Origin: a virus | Virus record (IMG/VR): IMGVR_UViG_3300013131_000046 | Span: 1 to 61,701 of that record | DNA length: 61,701 nucleotides | Strand: one strand, 5' to 3' | Shown here: piece after piece, positions 7,483 through 14,403 of the stretch | Layout: each line of letters starts with the position of its first letter | How positions within the stretch are numbered: position 1 is the first letter of the stretch | Made by a program: the position numbers and the translations under genes | The notes under the pieces: model-generated | The model's database searches: none | The model's input: only the letters and a program-made list of their open reading frames with translations | What the model was told of the DNA's origin: nothing

Positions 7483-7574
7483 TATCAAAGTATTCTGAAG
7501 ACCTTAAAGGTATTATACACAACCTGCCAAAGTTGTCAACAAGAAAATAATTTGCAAAAAGTGCATTTTACCGG

Positions 7575-7603
7575 TTGACATTTCCGTTGCCAAGTACTAT
7601 ATC
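7575..7603 (+). promoter_or_regulatory. Sigma70-like promoter for small-gene operon
   Basis: TTGACA 7575-7580, 17 bp spacer, TATATC 7598-7603. The following leader (TAACTAGTAAGCAATGGAG) is nearly shared with the promoters at 9753 and 10159. Confidence 0.75.
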
Positions 7604-7628
7604 TAACTAGTAAGCAATGGAGTAGAAC

Positions 7629-7784
7629 ATGTCTGACATCGTCACGATCCTCACCGACCTCCTCATCAAAGCCAAAGAAGACCTGATGAAAGCCTCGACT
7701 ATCGTCGAGAAAGATGTTGCAAATATGAAGGTCAAGAACCTCGAACTTCGTCTTGACCGTATCATGACCATGGCTGACCTCTAA
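7629..7784 (+). CDS. Small unknown protein (helical)
   Basis: 51 residues, start MSDIVTILTDLLIKAKEDLM. The whole protein looks like one or two amphipathic helices rich in Leu, Lys and Glu. TGGAG lies eight bases before the ATG and the promoter at 7575 is 25 bases upstream. It is the first gene of a tight run of four small genes (7629-8289). No homologue recognised. Confidence 0.68.
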   Translation: MSDIVTILTDLLIKAKEDLMKASTIVEKDVANMKVKNLELRLDRIMTMADL

Positions 7785-7794
7785 GGAGAACGAT

Positions 7795-7989
7795 ATGACT
7801 TTTGAACGCACCATCTTCGAACTTTCGCACGGTATGTCGGCCATGGCCGCTACTCACAAGAACGACACGATCAGCAATGCTCTTGCCTCGTTGTCAGATC
7901 GTCTGACTCGCTTGAAAGACAAGAGCGAGCTTTCGAAGTTGACGGCTGCAGACAAACAACTGATCGCGTACTACCATGCGACTAAGTGA
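7795..7989 (+). CDS. Small unknown protein (helical)
   Basis: 64 residues, start MTFERTIFELSHGMSAM, mostly helical with SLSDRLTRLKDKSELSKL. AAGGAGAACGAT precedes the ATG. It follows the previous gene by ten bases and its end overlaps a small membrane-protein frame by 14 bases. No family recognised. Confidence 0.7.
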   Translation: MTFERTIFELSHGMSAMAATHKNDTISNALASLSDRLTRLKDKSELSKLTAADKQLIAYYHATK

Positions 7990-8092
7990 TGATGACCTGC
8001 TCAACGCAATTATCTGGGGACTCATCGCCAGCATCTTTTTAGGTGCTAGTTTTGGTGTGCTAGTCTTTATGATGGTCTATGCCTTATCATGA
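7976..8092 (+). CDS. Tiny predicted single-span membrane protein
   Basis: 38 residues: short charged head MRLSDDDLLNA followed by one continuous hydrophobic span (IIWGLIASIFLGASFGVLVF region) to the end. It overlaps the gene before by 14 bases and the gene after by the four bases ATGA, a typical coupling arrangement. Support is from composition and packing only; it has no strong ribosome-binding site. It could be a small membrane effector, or a chance frame. Confidence 0.45.
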   Translation: MRLSDDDLLNAIIWGLIASIFLGASFGVLVFMMVYALS

Positions 8093-8289
8093 CATACTTT
8101 CAGCATAACAAAATCTTAACTCAAGGCTCTCATCTTGTTGGCACAGCTTGGCCATTTCGTGGCTGCGAGGTTGTCATGCATGATGAGGGTTTTTCTTGCA
8201 CATGCAAAAAACGGTTGACATATGTCTGCTATCATATTAAATCTGTACAGCTAGGCCTTCTCGGCGTCGGTCAAACGTACTGGAAATAA
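8089..8289 (+). CDS. Small Cys/His-rich unknown protein
   Basis: 66 residues, start MTYFQHNKILTQGSHLVG. A central block F-S-C-T-C-K-K-R-L-T-Y-V-C-Y-H-I-K-S carries three Cys and a His that could bind a metal; the C-terminus reads VQLGLLGVGQTYWK. The ATGA overlap with the preceding frame suggests coupled translation. A TTGACA box lies inside it (8215), apparently the original promoter of the gene that begins at 8291. Confidence 0.6.
   Translation: MTYFQHNKILTQGSHLVGTAWPFRGCEVVMHDEGFSCTCKKRLTYVCYHIKSVQLGLLGVGQTYWK
8215..8242 (+). promoter_or_regulatory. Weak sigma70-like promoter inside the 8089 gene
   Basis: TTGACA at 8215-8220; the best -10 at a 16 bp spacing (TTAAAT) is poor. It lies 71 bases before the abandoned start at 8291. 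Confidence 0.4.
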
Positions 8290-8290
8290 T

Positions 8291-8332
8291 ATGAACCTCT
8301 TCATCCTCGACAAACACATTGTAAATACATAA
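8291..8332 (+). pseudogene. Displaced 5' end of the gene now starting at 9008
   Basis: ATG then MNLFILDKHIVNT and stop. The first eight codons match the start of the intact downstream protein (MNIFVLSKD), and the position, two bases after the previous stop, is where that gene would be expected. The frame then breaks off at the late promoter of the inserted homing endonuclease. It is read as the original gene start cut off by the element. Confidence 0.65.
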
Positions 8333-8335
8333 TTG

Positions 8336-8343
8336 TATAAATA
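8336..8343 (+). promoter_or_regulatory. Late promoter of Vsr-like homing endonuclease
   Basis: TATAAATA 26 bases before the ATG at 8362, immediately followed by TCATGAAGGAG, so the leader is very short. Confidence 0.7.
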
Positions 8344-8361
8344 GTCATGAAGGAGATTAGC

Positions 8362-9042
8362 ATGGCTATTTGTAATATTTGCAAAAAGGAATTCAATAAT
8401 GTGAATGGGTTGGCCAAACACATTAGAAATCATAATATTTCAAAGAAAGAATACTACGATATATACATAAAAGAGGTTAGCCAGATATGCAAATGTGGTG
8501 CCGCTAAAAAGTTTCGTAATCTCGGTGAAGGATACCGCGAGTATTGCTCACCTAAGTGTAGATCTAATCACATAGCACCGACCTCATATTGGACTGGGCG
8601 AACTCAACCGCAAAGCTTAATAGATAAGCGCCGTGATACAATGGTTGAACGATATGGTGTTTCAAACGGATATTTAACTAAACATTCCGTTGCAGAAAGA
8701 TACAAGGGATTTGTGTGTAGGTCTGCTTATGAAAAACTTTTTGTTGATTTTGCTGAACAATGCGGGTACACCTTAGAAGTTCCGTCTAGAATAGAATACA
8801 CCCATGAAGGAACGTCAAGGCACTACTACCCTGACTTCTACATTGTTGAACTCGATCTGATCGTTGAAATCAAGAGCGACTGGACGTGGAAGCAAAACCT
8901 AGATCTAAATATATCAAAAATGGTATGTACAATCGAACAAGGCTATGATATAGTCTTCATAGATGAAGAACACGGGGTCAACGACCCTAAACTTTGGGAT
9001 GAACTTGATGAATATCTTCGTACTTTCGAAAGATCCAGTTGA
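8362..9042 (+). CDS. Zinc-finger Vsr/EDxHD-like homing endonuclease
   Basis: 226 residues from ATG 8362 (AAGGAG nine bases before). Domains: a C2H2 finger CNICKKEF...KHIRNH (about 4-25), a second Cys cluster CKCGAAKKF...YCSPKCRS (about 44-70), and a C-terminal Vsr/PD-(D/E)XK-like nuclease with RSAYEKLFVDF, YYPDFYIVELDLIVEIKSDW (D and E-x-K metal-binding core). This layout is that of phage freestanding homing endonucleases of the Vsr-like class. Its 3' end overlaps the start of the next gene by 35 bases, and that gene has an abandoned start upstream of the element. Confidence 0.82.
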   Translation: MAICNICKKEFNNVNGLAKHIRNHNISKKEYYDIYIKEVSQICKCGAAKKFRNLGEGYREYCSPKCRSNHIAPTSYWTGRTQPQSLIDKRRDTMVERYGVSNGYLTKHSVAERYKGFVCRSAYEKLFVDFAEQCGYTLEVPSRIEYTHEGTSRHYYPDFYIVELDLIVEIKSDWTWKQNLDLNISKMVCTIEQGYDIVFIDEEHGVNDPKLWDELDEYLRTFERSS

Positions 9043-9562
9043 AGCAGCACAACTACAATGTAATGCACATGTAGTAAAAATGATCGTCGAGTCAGCTCAG
9101 ATGCTATCAACTGCGCATCGCATGCTCGACGGTAAACTCAAGCGAGCACCTTCTAAATCTGGCAAGACTATGTCGAAGCACTGGACTCTTCCAGATGATC
9201 GCGAAGATGTGCTGTACAAAGCGGTACATGTCGGCCACCCGTGTACAGTCTGGACGATGGTGTCAAACAACAACTACACTTGGCACTGGGTTCACTTTGC
9301 TGCTCTGTGTGACGAATACACTTATCGCTATGGCAAGGTGCATGCGACTGATACTCTTCTTCGTGAGAAGCTGAAGCAGCTTCCTCGTAACATCGAGGTT
9401 GGTCCTCTCACTCAACAGCCTCTTGCCATGAAGTCGAACCCTGAATGCATGTATCCGAATGATCCTGTTCGTTCGTACCGTGAGTTCTACCAAACCAAAC
9501 AAGAACGTTTCAAGATGGCTTGGACAAATCGTGAGGTGCCGGAATGGTTTACAGTGAAGTGA
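9008..9562 (+). CDS. Conserved phage protein of unknown function
   Basis: 184 residues from ATG 9008 (MNIFVLSKDPVEAAQ). Conserved-looking segments are HVVKMIVESAQMLSTAH, HPCTVW, WHWVHFAALCDEYTYRYGK and EVPEWF. Similar proteins occur widely in T4-like environmental phages, but I cannot name a function. The beginning of the gene lies within the 3' end of the homing endonuclease gene and probably came with it; the native start survives at 8291. No ribosome-binding site of its own is obvious, so translation may be coupled to the endonuclease. Confidence 0.8.
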   Translation: MNIFVLSKDPVEAAQLQCNAHVVKMIVESAQMLSTAHRMLDGKLKRAPSKSGKTMSKHWTLPDDREDVLYKAVHVGHPCTVWTMVSNNNYTWHWVHFAALCDEYTYRYGKVHATDTLLREKLKQLPRNIEVGPLTQQPLAMKSNPECMYPNDPVRSYREFYQTKQERFKMAWTNREVPEWFTVK

Positions 9563-9756
9563 AAAATGAGTATGGCTTCAGCGCCGAAGATGTTCGTCAG
9601 TATCGCGAACAGTTCGGCGTAAGTATGATGGAAGCAAAGAAGTACTTCATGGACATCTACCGTCAAAAACAGAAAGCCGAGATGGTGAAGCTCATCGAGT
9701 CTGGTACGCTGGAAGATATTCAAAAAATTGTACAAATTTTGATCGAAAGGTATTGA
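9544..9756 (+). CDS. Small helical unknown protein
   Basis: 70 residues, start MVYSEVKNEYGFSAEDVRQYRE; amphipathic helices with QFGVSMMEAKKYFMDIYRQK, a shape often seen in short phage DNA-metabolism regulators. It overlaps the gene before by 19 bases, and its stop overlaps the -35 box of the next promoter. No family recognised. Confidence 0.7.
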   Translation: MVYSEVKNEYGFSAEDVRQYREQFGVSMMEAKKYFMDIYRQKQKAEMVKLIESGTLEDIQKIVQILIERY

Positions 9757-9781
9757 CATTTGTAATGCGAGTGCTTATATC
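9753..9781 (+). promoter_or_regulatory. Sigma70-like promoter
   Basis: TTGACA 9753-9758, 17 bp, TATATC 9776-9781, followed by TGAATAGTAAGCAAAGGAG. Confidence 0.78.
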
Positions 9782-9806
9782 TGAATAGTAAGCAAAGGAG
9801 CTTCTC

Positions 9807-10151
9807 ATGATCGCAATCTATCAAATTCTACTGAACGGCTCTGACGTCGCTCGAGCCAATGCTGAAGGGTTCGGCGCAGTTCCTGCCGTGCACGCAAAGA
9901 CTTCGCTGATGATTGGCTTTAATAGATGGAAAGCTGAGTATGTACCGTTCTTCTCGAAGGTGTACGAAGTCGACACTGATAATCTTGATCAAGCCTTCGA
10001 GTCGACGAACCTCTGGAACGATCATCTCGTGACTCGCGTTCGCCCGGGGTCGAGTACTTCTGTCGGTGATATCGCTGTGAAGGATGGTGTCTGCTACTTC
10101 TGCGACAATTTTGGTTGGGTCGCTATGGGTAAATACGACGGACTTGTGTGA
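9807..10151 (+). CDS. Conserved phage protein of unknown function
   Basis: 114 residues, start MIAIYQILLNGSDVARANAEG. The C-terminal half has YEVDTDNLDQAFESTNLW and SVGDIAVKDGVCYFCDNFGW, a pattern shared by small proteins in many T4-like phages (beta-rich, ending in a G-W/G-F strand). Function unknown. Strong AAAGGAG before the ATG and its own promoter at 9753. Confidence 0.75.
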   Translation: MIAIYQILLNGSDVARANAEGFGAVPAVHAKTSLMIGFNRWKAEYVPFFSKVYEVDTDNLDQAFESTNLWNDHLVTRVRPGSSTSVGDIAVKDGVCYFCDNFGWVAMGKYDGLV

Positions 10152-10158
10152 TTAGCTA

Positions 10159-10187
10159 TTGACATTTAGCAAGTGAGTGTTTATATC
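10159..10187 (+). promoter_or_regulatory. Sigma70-like promoter
   Basis: TTGACA 10159-10164, 17 bp, TATATC 10182-10187, then TATATAGTAAACAACAGAAAGG. Confidence 0.78.
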
Positions 10188-10216
10188 TATATAGTAAACA
10201 ACAGAAAGGTGCCATC

Positions 10217-10567
10217 ATGGCCTACATCTCGACTGAAGAAGTGAAGAACATTCGCGATCGTCTCAAAGCTGAGTTTCCAGGTTTCAAGTTCTCGGTACGC
10301 AAGAGCCATCACACCAGTGTCGACGTTAACATCCTGAAAGGTCCGGTCGACTTCTCTGAGATCGCTACCAACGGTCATCATCAAGTGAACCAGTACCACC
10401 TCTACATGTCGGGTAAGTTTGAACCTCTGTTCTCGAAAATGCTCGACATCATCAAGAGTCAAGACTGGTTCGATCACTCAGACTCGATGGTCGACTACTT
10501 TCATACCGCCTACTACTTCTCGCTCTCTGTAGGAGACTGGTGCAAACCTTACGTGCAGGTGAAATAA
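10217..10567 (+). CDS. LPD29-like domain protein
   Basis: 116 residues, start MAYISTEEVKNIRDRLKAEFPGFKFSVR; the segment I-R-x-x-L-K-A-E-F-P-G-x-K-F-S-V-R followed by S-V-D-V-N-I-x-x-G-P resembles the LPD29 domain found in large polyvalent proteins of mobile elements and in short phage proteins. Function unknown. It is a single-gene unit with its own promoter upstream and a terminator whose stem includes the last codons. Confidence 0.72.
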   Translation: MAYISTEEVKNIRDRLKAEFPGFKFSVRKSHHTSVDVNILKGPVDFSEIATNGHHQVNQYHLYMSGKFEPLFSKMLDIIKSQDWFDHSDSMVDYFHTAYYFSLSVGDWCKPYVQVK

Positions 10568-10580
10568 CCTGCACTTTTTT
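10553..10580 (+). terminator. Rho-independent terminator overlapping the stop codon
   Basis: GTGCAGGT (10553-10560), loop GAAATA, ACCTGCAC (10567-10574), then six T. The TAA stop lies in the loop and first stem base. The -35 of the next promoter starts two bases after the T run. Confidence 0.92.
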
Positions 10581-10581
10581 G

Positions 10582-10608
10582 TTGACATTCACTTGTGTAT
10601 AGTATAGA
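10582..10608 (+). promoter_or_regulatory. Sigma70-like promoter for CobT-like gene
   Basis: TTGACA 10582-10587 followed by TATAGA at 10603 (15 bp spacing). It immediately follows the terminator at 10553-10580. Confidence 0.65.
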
Positions 10609-10632
10609 CTGGTCTCAGGAAAGGAATCCGAC

Positions 10633-12756
10633 ATGACCGCACTTGCAAAAAAGTCTATCCTCGCTCGTCTTCTCGCTCGTGAGAACATCACTGTTGAACA
10701 GACTAACCATCACACCGCTTTCTTTGACGTTGAACGCCGTATCCTTGGTCTTCCTTATTGGAAAGACGTCGGGAACGACCTCTACGATCTGCTCGTCGGC
10801 CACGAAATTGGCCATGCCCTTCACACTCCGGCTGAAGGTTGGCACGAGTCGACTGCTCAAATTCCTGGTTGCCCTCGCTCGTACATCAACATCGTTGAAG
10901 ACATCCGCATCGAGAAGCTTGTGCTTCGCGAGTTTCCGGGTCTTCTCGGTTCTTTCATGCGTGGCTATCAAGATCTTCTTGATCGCGACTTCTTCGGTAT
11001 CAAAGAAGAAGACGTCAACGGTCTTTCTTTCATGAACCGTCTGAACATCTTCGCGAAAAGCCGCGGCCTTGTCAACGTCAGGTTCTCCAGCAAAGAGCAA
11101 CCCTACGTTGACCGTGCCATGGCAGTTGAAACATGGGAAGATGTTATGGCTTCCTGCAGTGAACTCTATGCGTTCATGAAAGAAGAACTCGAAGCTGCTC
11201 GCAAGGCTCAGGAAGAAGCTGAGAAAGCTGCTAAAGAAGCCGGCATCAAGATGCCTCAGCCGATCCCTGAAAAGATCATCATCACGAAAGGCAAAGGTGG
11301 TGGTGAAGCCGAGCCGATGTCGGAAGAGCTGAAAGAAGCTATTCTCAGCGGCGAAGTCGAGATTGAAGTCGACATCGACAGCTTCAACGAAGAAGACAAG
11401 TCGACTGAAGACGGTGATGCTCCCATCACCATCACGACTGAAGATAACCCTGATGTTGTCGAGACCGACTCTCTCTTCCGTTCAGCCATTGCTCGCTCGC
11501 TTGTTGACTCGATCAATGCCGGTGGGTCGACTCTCTATGCCAAAGGGCCGAGCAAAGCATTGGCTAATGCTGTCACTTCTCCCTACGAAGCTGTGAAGAA
11601 AGGTCGCTGGAAGAAAGTCGACTCGGCTGACTTCCCTACTAGAAAGTATATTCGCTTTCTTTCTGATATCAAAGACTCTGTTACCGTGATGGTAAAAGAG
11701 TTCGAGATGCGTAAGACTGCTCGTCGCTTCGCTCGGGCACGGACATCGACTAAAGGTTCGCTTGACGTCAACGTGCTTCACAAGTATAAGTTCGAAGACA
11801 ACCTCTTTAAACAAGTGACTCATCTCGACGACGACAAGTCGCACGGTATGATGATGCTGATTGATTACTCTTGCTCGATGGATACTGTCCTGCCAAAAGT
11901 GATCAAGCAGGTTCTCATCCTTGCCACCTTCTGTAAGCGTGTGAACATTCCGTTTGAAGTCTATGGCTTCACCAACCCCTACGGTGTTGGTCCGGACTTC
12001 GGTGTTCGTGTTCGTGCTGCTAAGCATCATCTGACCTCTGTCGGCATGAGCAACACTCACCTCTTCAAGCTGATCGACTCGTCAATGCCGAAGAAGGTCT
12101 ATGAAGAAGCTTTCAAAGCTCTCTTTGCTCAGACTGGTAATGGCCGTCGCCAATGGAAGGGTGCACTTGAAGAAATGGGTGGCACTCCTCTCGACACTTC
12201 GATCTTGGCCATGTTCCACCACATCGCCGACTTCAAGGCTAAACATCAGGTCCAAAAGATGAACTTCATCACGTTGACTGATGGCGCAGGCGAAGGCTTG
12301 TTTATTGAAAACGGCATCGATTTGGGTGGCAATAAGTCTGGTTACAGGAAGCGAGTGATTGAGATCCTTGGCCAGAAGATCGAAGTCAGCTATGGCTATG
12401 GCAAGACTACTCCTTGCATCCTGAATGGCCTACGTGCTATGGGTGTTCGCACTATGAACTACCACCTGATCGGCACTTCGGGGCTGAAGCGCTACCTCGG
12501 CATTGATGGCCAAGAACTAGCCGATGCTATTGCTACGGTTAACAAGAATGGTTGCATTGCGGTGGATAACCGTGATGGATATGACCGTCAGATCTTCACT
12601 GTTCTTGGTAACACTTCTTCGACTAAGGACGAAGAAGATGAAGACGAAGATCTTGATTCTGATACTCGTAACATTGCTTCGGCCTTTACTAACAAGGCTT
12701 TCAAGCGTAAGCAAGATCGAATGATCGCTGCAAATTTTGCACAAATTATCAGTTAA
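10633..12756 (+). CDS. CobT-like VWA protein with HExxH N-terminus
   Basis: 707 residues. N-terminal region has a zinc-metalloprotease-like HEIGH (residues 57-61) followed by INIVEDIRIEKL, the arrangement of CobT/VWA-type proteins. A long acidic low-complexity stretch (about 180-285) separates it from a C-terminal VWA domain with MIDAS DYSCS (about 411-415) and ITLTDGAG. In bacteria such VWA proteins pair with MoxR/CobS-type AAA ATPases to insert metals or remodel complexes. The next gene is such an ATPase. The phage substrate is unknown; cobalt chelation should not be assumed. Metal ligands for HEIGH appear complete (downstream E in NIVEDIRIE). Confidence 0.82.
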   Translation: MTALAKKSILARLLARENITVEQTNHHTAFFDVERRILGLPYWKDVGNDLYDLLVGHEIGHALHTPAEGWHESTAQIPGCPRSYINIVEDIRIEKLVLREFPGLLGSFMRGYQDLLDRDFFGIKEEDVNGLSFMNRLNIFAKSRGLVNVRFSSKEQPYVDRAMAVETWEDVMASCSELYAFMKEELEAARKAQEEAEKAAKEAGIKMPQPIPEKIIITKGKGGGEAEPMSEELKEAILSGEVEIEVDIDSFNEEDKSTEDGDAPITITTEDNPDVVETDSLFRSAIARSLVDSINAGGSTLYAKGPSKALANAVTSPYEAVKKGRWKKVDSADFPTRKYIRFLSDIKDSVTVMVKEFEMRKTARRFARARTSTKGSLDVNVLHKYKFEDNLFKQVTHLDDDKSHGMMMLIDYSCSMDTVLPKVIKQVLILATFCKRVNIPFEVYGFTNPYGVGPDFGVRVRAAKHHLTSVGMSNTHLFKLIDSSMPKKVYEEAFKALFAQTGNGRRQWKGALEEMGGTPLDTSILAMFHHIADFKAKHQVQKMNFITLTDGAGEGLFIENGIDLGGNKSGYRKRVIEILGQKIEVSYGYGKTTPCILNGLRAMGVRTMNYHLIGTSGLKRYLGIDGQELADAIATVNKNGCIAVDNRDGYDRQIFTVLGNTSSTKDEEDEDEDLDSDTRNIASAFTNKAFKRKQDRMIAANFAQIIS

Positions 12757-12779
12757 GGGGTTGACATTTCCCCTTAACT
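12751..12779 (+). promoter_or_regulatory. Perfect 10-bp inverted repeat enclosing a -35 box
   Basis: AGTTAAGGGG (12751-12760), loop TTGACATTT (12761-12769), CCCCTTAACT (12770-12779). The stop codon of the CobT-like gene is in the left arm and the -35 of the CobS-like promoter is the loop. No U tract follows, so it is not a standard terminator. Confidence 0.7.
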
Positions 12780-12789
12780 GACTTATATA
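12761..12789 (+). promoter_or_regulatory. Sigma70-like promoter for CobS-like gene
   Basis: TTGACA 12761-12766, 17 bp, TATATA 12784-12789; embedded in the inverted repeat at 12751-12779. Confidence 0.78.
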
Positions 12790-12822
12790 GAATAAGTGAA
12801 TGGCTAAATCATGGAGACTCTT

Positions 12823-13953
12823 ATGTCTGACGCCCAAACTTTCATCGACTCGATCCGCTCGGCTAAAGGCGGTAAAGAAACCTACTCTCGTAAAGAACTT
12901 CTTGACTTCGGAAAGGCAAATGGCTTTCGTCCGAAAACCGTCTGGGAAGCGATCAAGTCTGTTCCTGCTGTTAAGCGCGGAGTGGTCGACTTCTCTGCGA
13001 AAGTTATTCCGTTGAACACTACTGCCACCGCCCAGCCGACGATCGTCCTCTCGGAAGAAGGCACCTACATCCCCAAGCGCGTGAAAACCTACGTCAAGTG
13101 GGGTCACTTCAAAGACATCTCGACCATCATTGAGTCCCGCATGTTCTACCCTGTTTATCTTACCGGCTTGTCGGGTAACGGCAAGACTATGATGGTCGAA
13201 CAGGCTTGCGCTGAAGCTGGTCGCGAATACATCCGGGTTCAGATCACTCCTGAGACTGACGAAGATGACTTGATCGGTGGCTTCCGCCTTGTGAATGGTG
13301 AGACCATCTTCTCGAAAGGTCCGGTCATCAAAGCGATGGAAGCTGGCGCAATGCTGCTGGTCGACGAGATCGACCGTGGTTCGAACAAGCTGATGGCTCT
13401 TCAGGGTGTTCTCGAAGGTAAGCCTGTTCTCATCAAGAAGACTGGTGAGCTTGTGACTCCGGCTGCTGGCTTCAACATCATCGCCACCTCGAACACCAAA
13501 GGTAAAGGTTCCGAGGATGGCCGCTTCATCGCCGCTACGATCATCGACGAAGCTTTCCTTGAGCGCTTCACCATCACGATGGAGCAACCCTACCCGACGG
13601 CTCAGGTCGAGAAGAAGATCGTCGTCAAGCACATGGAGCTCTTTGGCCAAGTCGACGAAGACTTTGCTGAGAACCTGACGAAATGGTCGGCTGCCATTCG
13701 CAAGACCTTTGATGAAGGTGGCATTGACGAGATCATCTCCACTCGTCGACTGTGCCACATCGCTCAGACCTTCGCGATCTTCAAGGATCGTAAGAAGTCG
13801 ATCGACCTCTGCGTCTCTCGCTTCGATGAAGATACTCGTGCAGCCTTTGTCGACCTCTACACTAAGATCGATGCTCTTGCATCGGCTCCGAGCGGTAAGT
13901 CGCACATTACGACGAACCCCGATGACGACTACCGCAACGAATCTCCTTTCTGA
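12823..13953 (+). CDS. CobS/MoxR-like AAA+ ATPase
   Basis: 376 residues from ATG 12823, chosen because GGAG lies six bases upstream; an ATG at 12811 has no such site. Walker A GLSGNGKT near residue 116-123, Walker B AMLLVDEIDRGS near 177-188, sensor-type IIATSNTKGKG, and an arginine-finger region FLERFTI. The N-terminal 40 residues form a small helical segment. Matches the CobS-like ATPases of T4-like cyanophages and bacterial MoxR proteins. It presumably works with the VWA protein encoded just upstream, though separately promoted. Confidence 0.88.
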   Translation: MSDAQTFIDSIRSAKGGKETYSRKELLDFGKANGFRPKTVWEAIKSVPAVKRGVVDFSAKVIPLNTTATAQPTIVLSEEGTYIPKRVKTYVKWGHFKDISTIIESRMFYPVYLTGLSGNGKTMMVEQACAEAGREYIRVQITPETDEDDLIGGFRLVNGETIFSKGPVIKAMEAGAMLLVDEIDRGSNKLMALQGVLEGKPVLIKKTGELVTPAAGFNIIATSNTKGKGSEDGRFIAATIIDEAFLERFTITMEQPYPTAQVEKKIVVKHMELFGQVDEDFAENLTKWSAAIRKTFDEGGIDEIISTRRLCHIAQTFAIFKDRKKSIDLCVSRFDEDTRAAFVDLYTKIDALASAPSGKSHITTNPDDDYRNESPF

Positions 13954-13958
13954 AGCAA

Positions 13959-14306
13959 ATGATGATTAAGTATCTTGGAGTGGCAGCTGCTTTGGCTGCC
14001 ACTTATGGAATCGAAGGAGCGATTGAAGTAACTGCCTTCTTTCTTGCTTTACTTGCTTCAATGTTCTATTTTGTAGCGGTTCGCTTGTTTACCGGTTTGT
14101 CTCAAGCTGCCCTTTCAACTGACTTTGACGTCTTGCATATGTTGATGGTGTACATGATTTATATCACTATGGCAACTCTCGTATACATGAGCCCATACAG
14201 CTATATTGCATTTGTTGCTCTACCATGGCTTATCATCCAAGGCTCTGCGAATATTCTTTCTCTTCTGGTCAAATTCGACATCATTGGAATTGAAGACAAG
14301 GAATGA
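13959..14306 (+). CDS. Predicted multi-span membrane protein
   Basis: 115 residues with about four hydrophobic segments (residues 5-22, 24-45, 65-85, 88-107 approximately) and a short charged C-terminus GIEDKE. Two adjacent ATGs (13959, 13962). It follows the AAA gene by five bases, so it is likely co-transcribed. It could be a holin-like or other inner-membrane protein; an exported hydrolase gene lies 98 bases downstream, which makes a lysis role worth testing but unproven. Confidence 0.68.
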   Translation: MMIKYLGVAAALAATYGIEGAIEVTAFFLALLASMFYFVAVRLFTGLSQAALSTDFDVLHMLMVYMIYITMATLVYMSPYSYIAFVALPWLIIQGSANILSLLVKFDIIGIEDKE

Positions 14307-14320
14307 GCAGAATTCTGCTC
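14305..14320. other. Perfect 16-bp palindrome after membrane-protein gene
   Basis: GAGCAGAATTCTGCTC starting at the stop codon of the preceding gene. No T run follows, so it may be an operator-like dyad or a weak RNA hairpin. Confidence 0.5.
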
Positions 14321-14403
14321 GTTGTAGAATTAAATGTTGATGTAGTGACTTCTATGGAATAAATATTTTTACCAAAGTGGAAACAACAGAGGTAGTATTT
14401 CCC

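Noticed and set aside
11482-12060. 192-codon minus-strand frame within the CobT-like gene
   Set aside because: Antisense shadow of the VWA domain.
12517-13905. Long open frame of 462 codons on the minus strand across the CobS-like gene
   Set aside because: It is antisense to a gene with clear Walker motifs and its own promoter; the protein has no recognisable domain and no ribosome-binding site. It reflects codon bias of the plus-strand gene.
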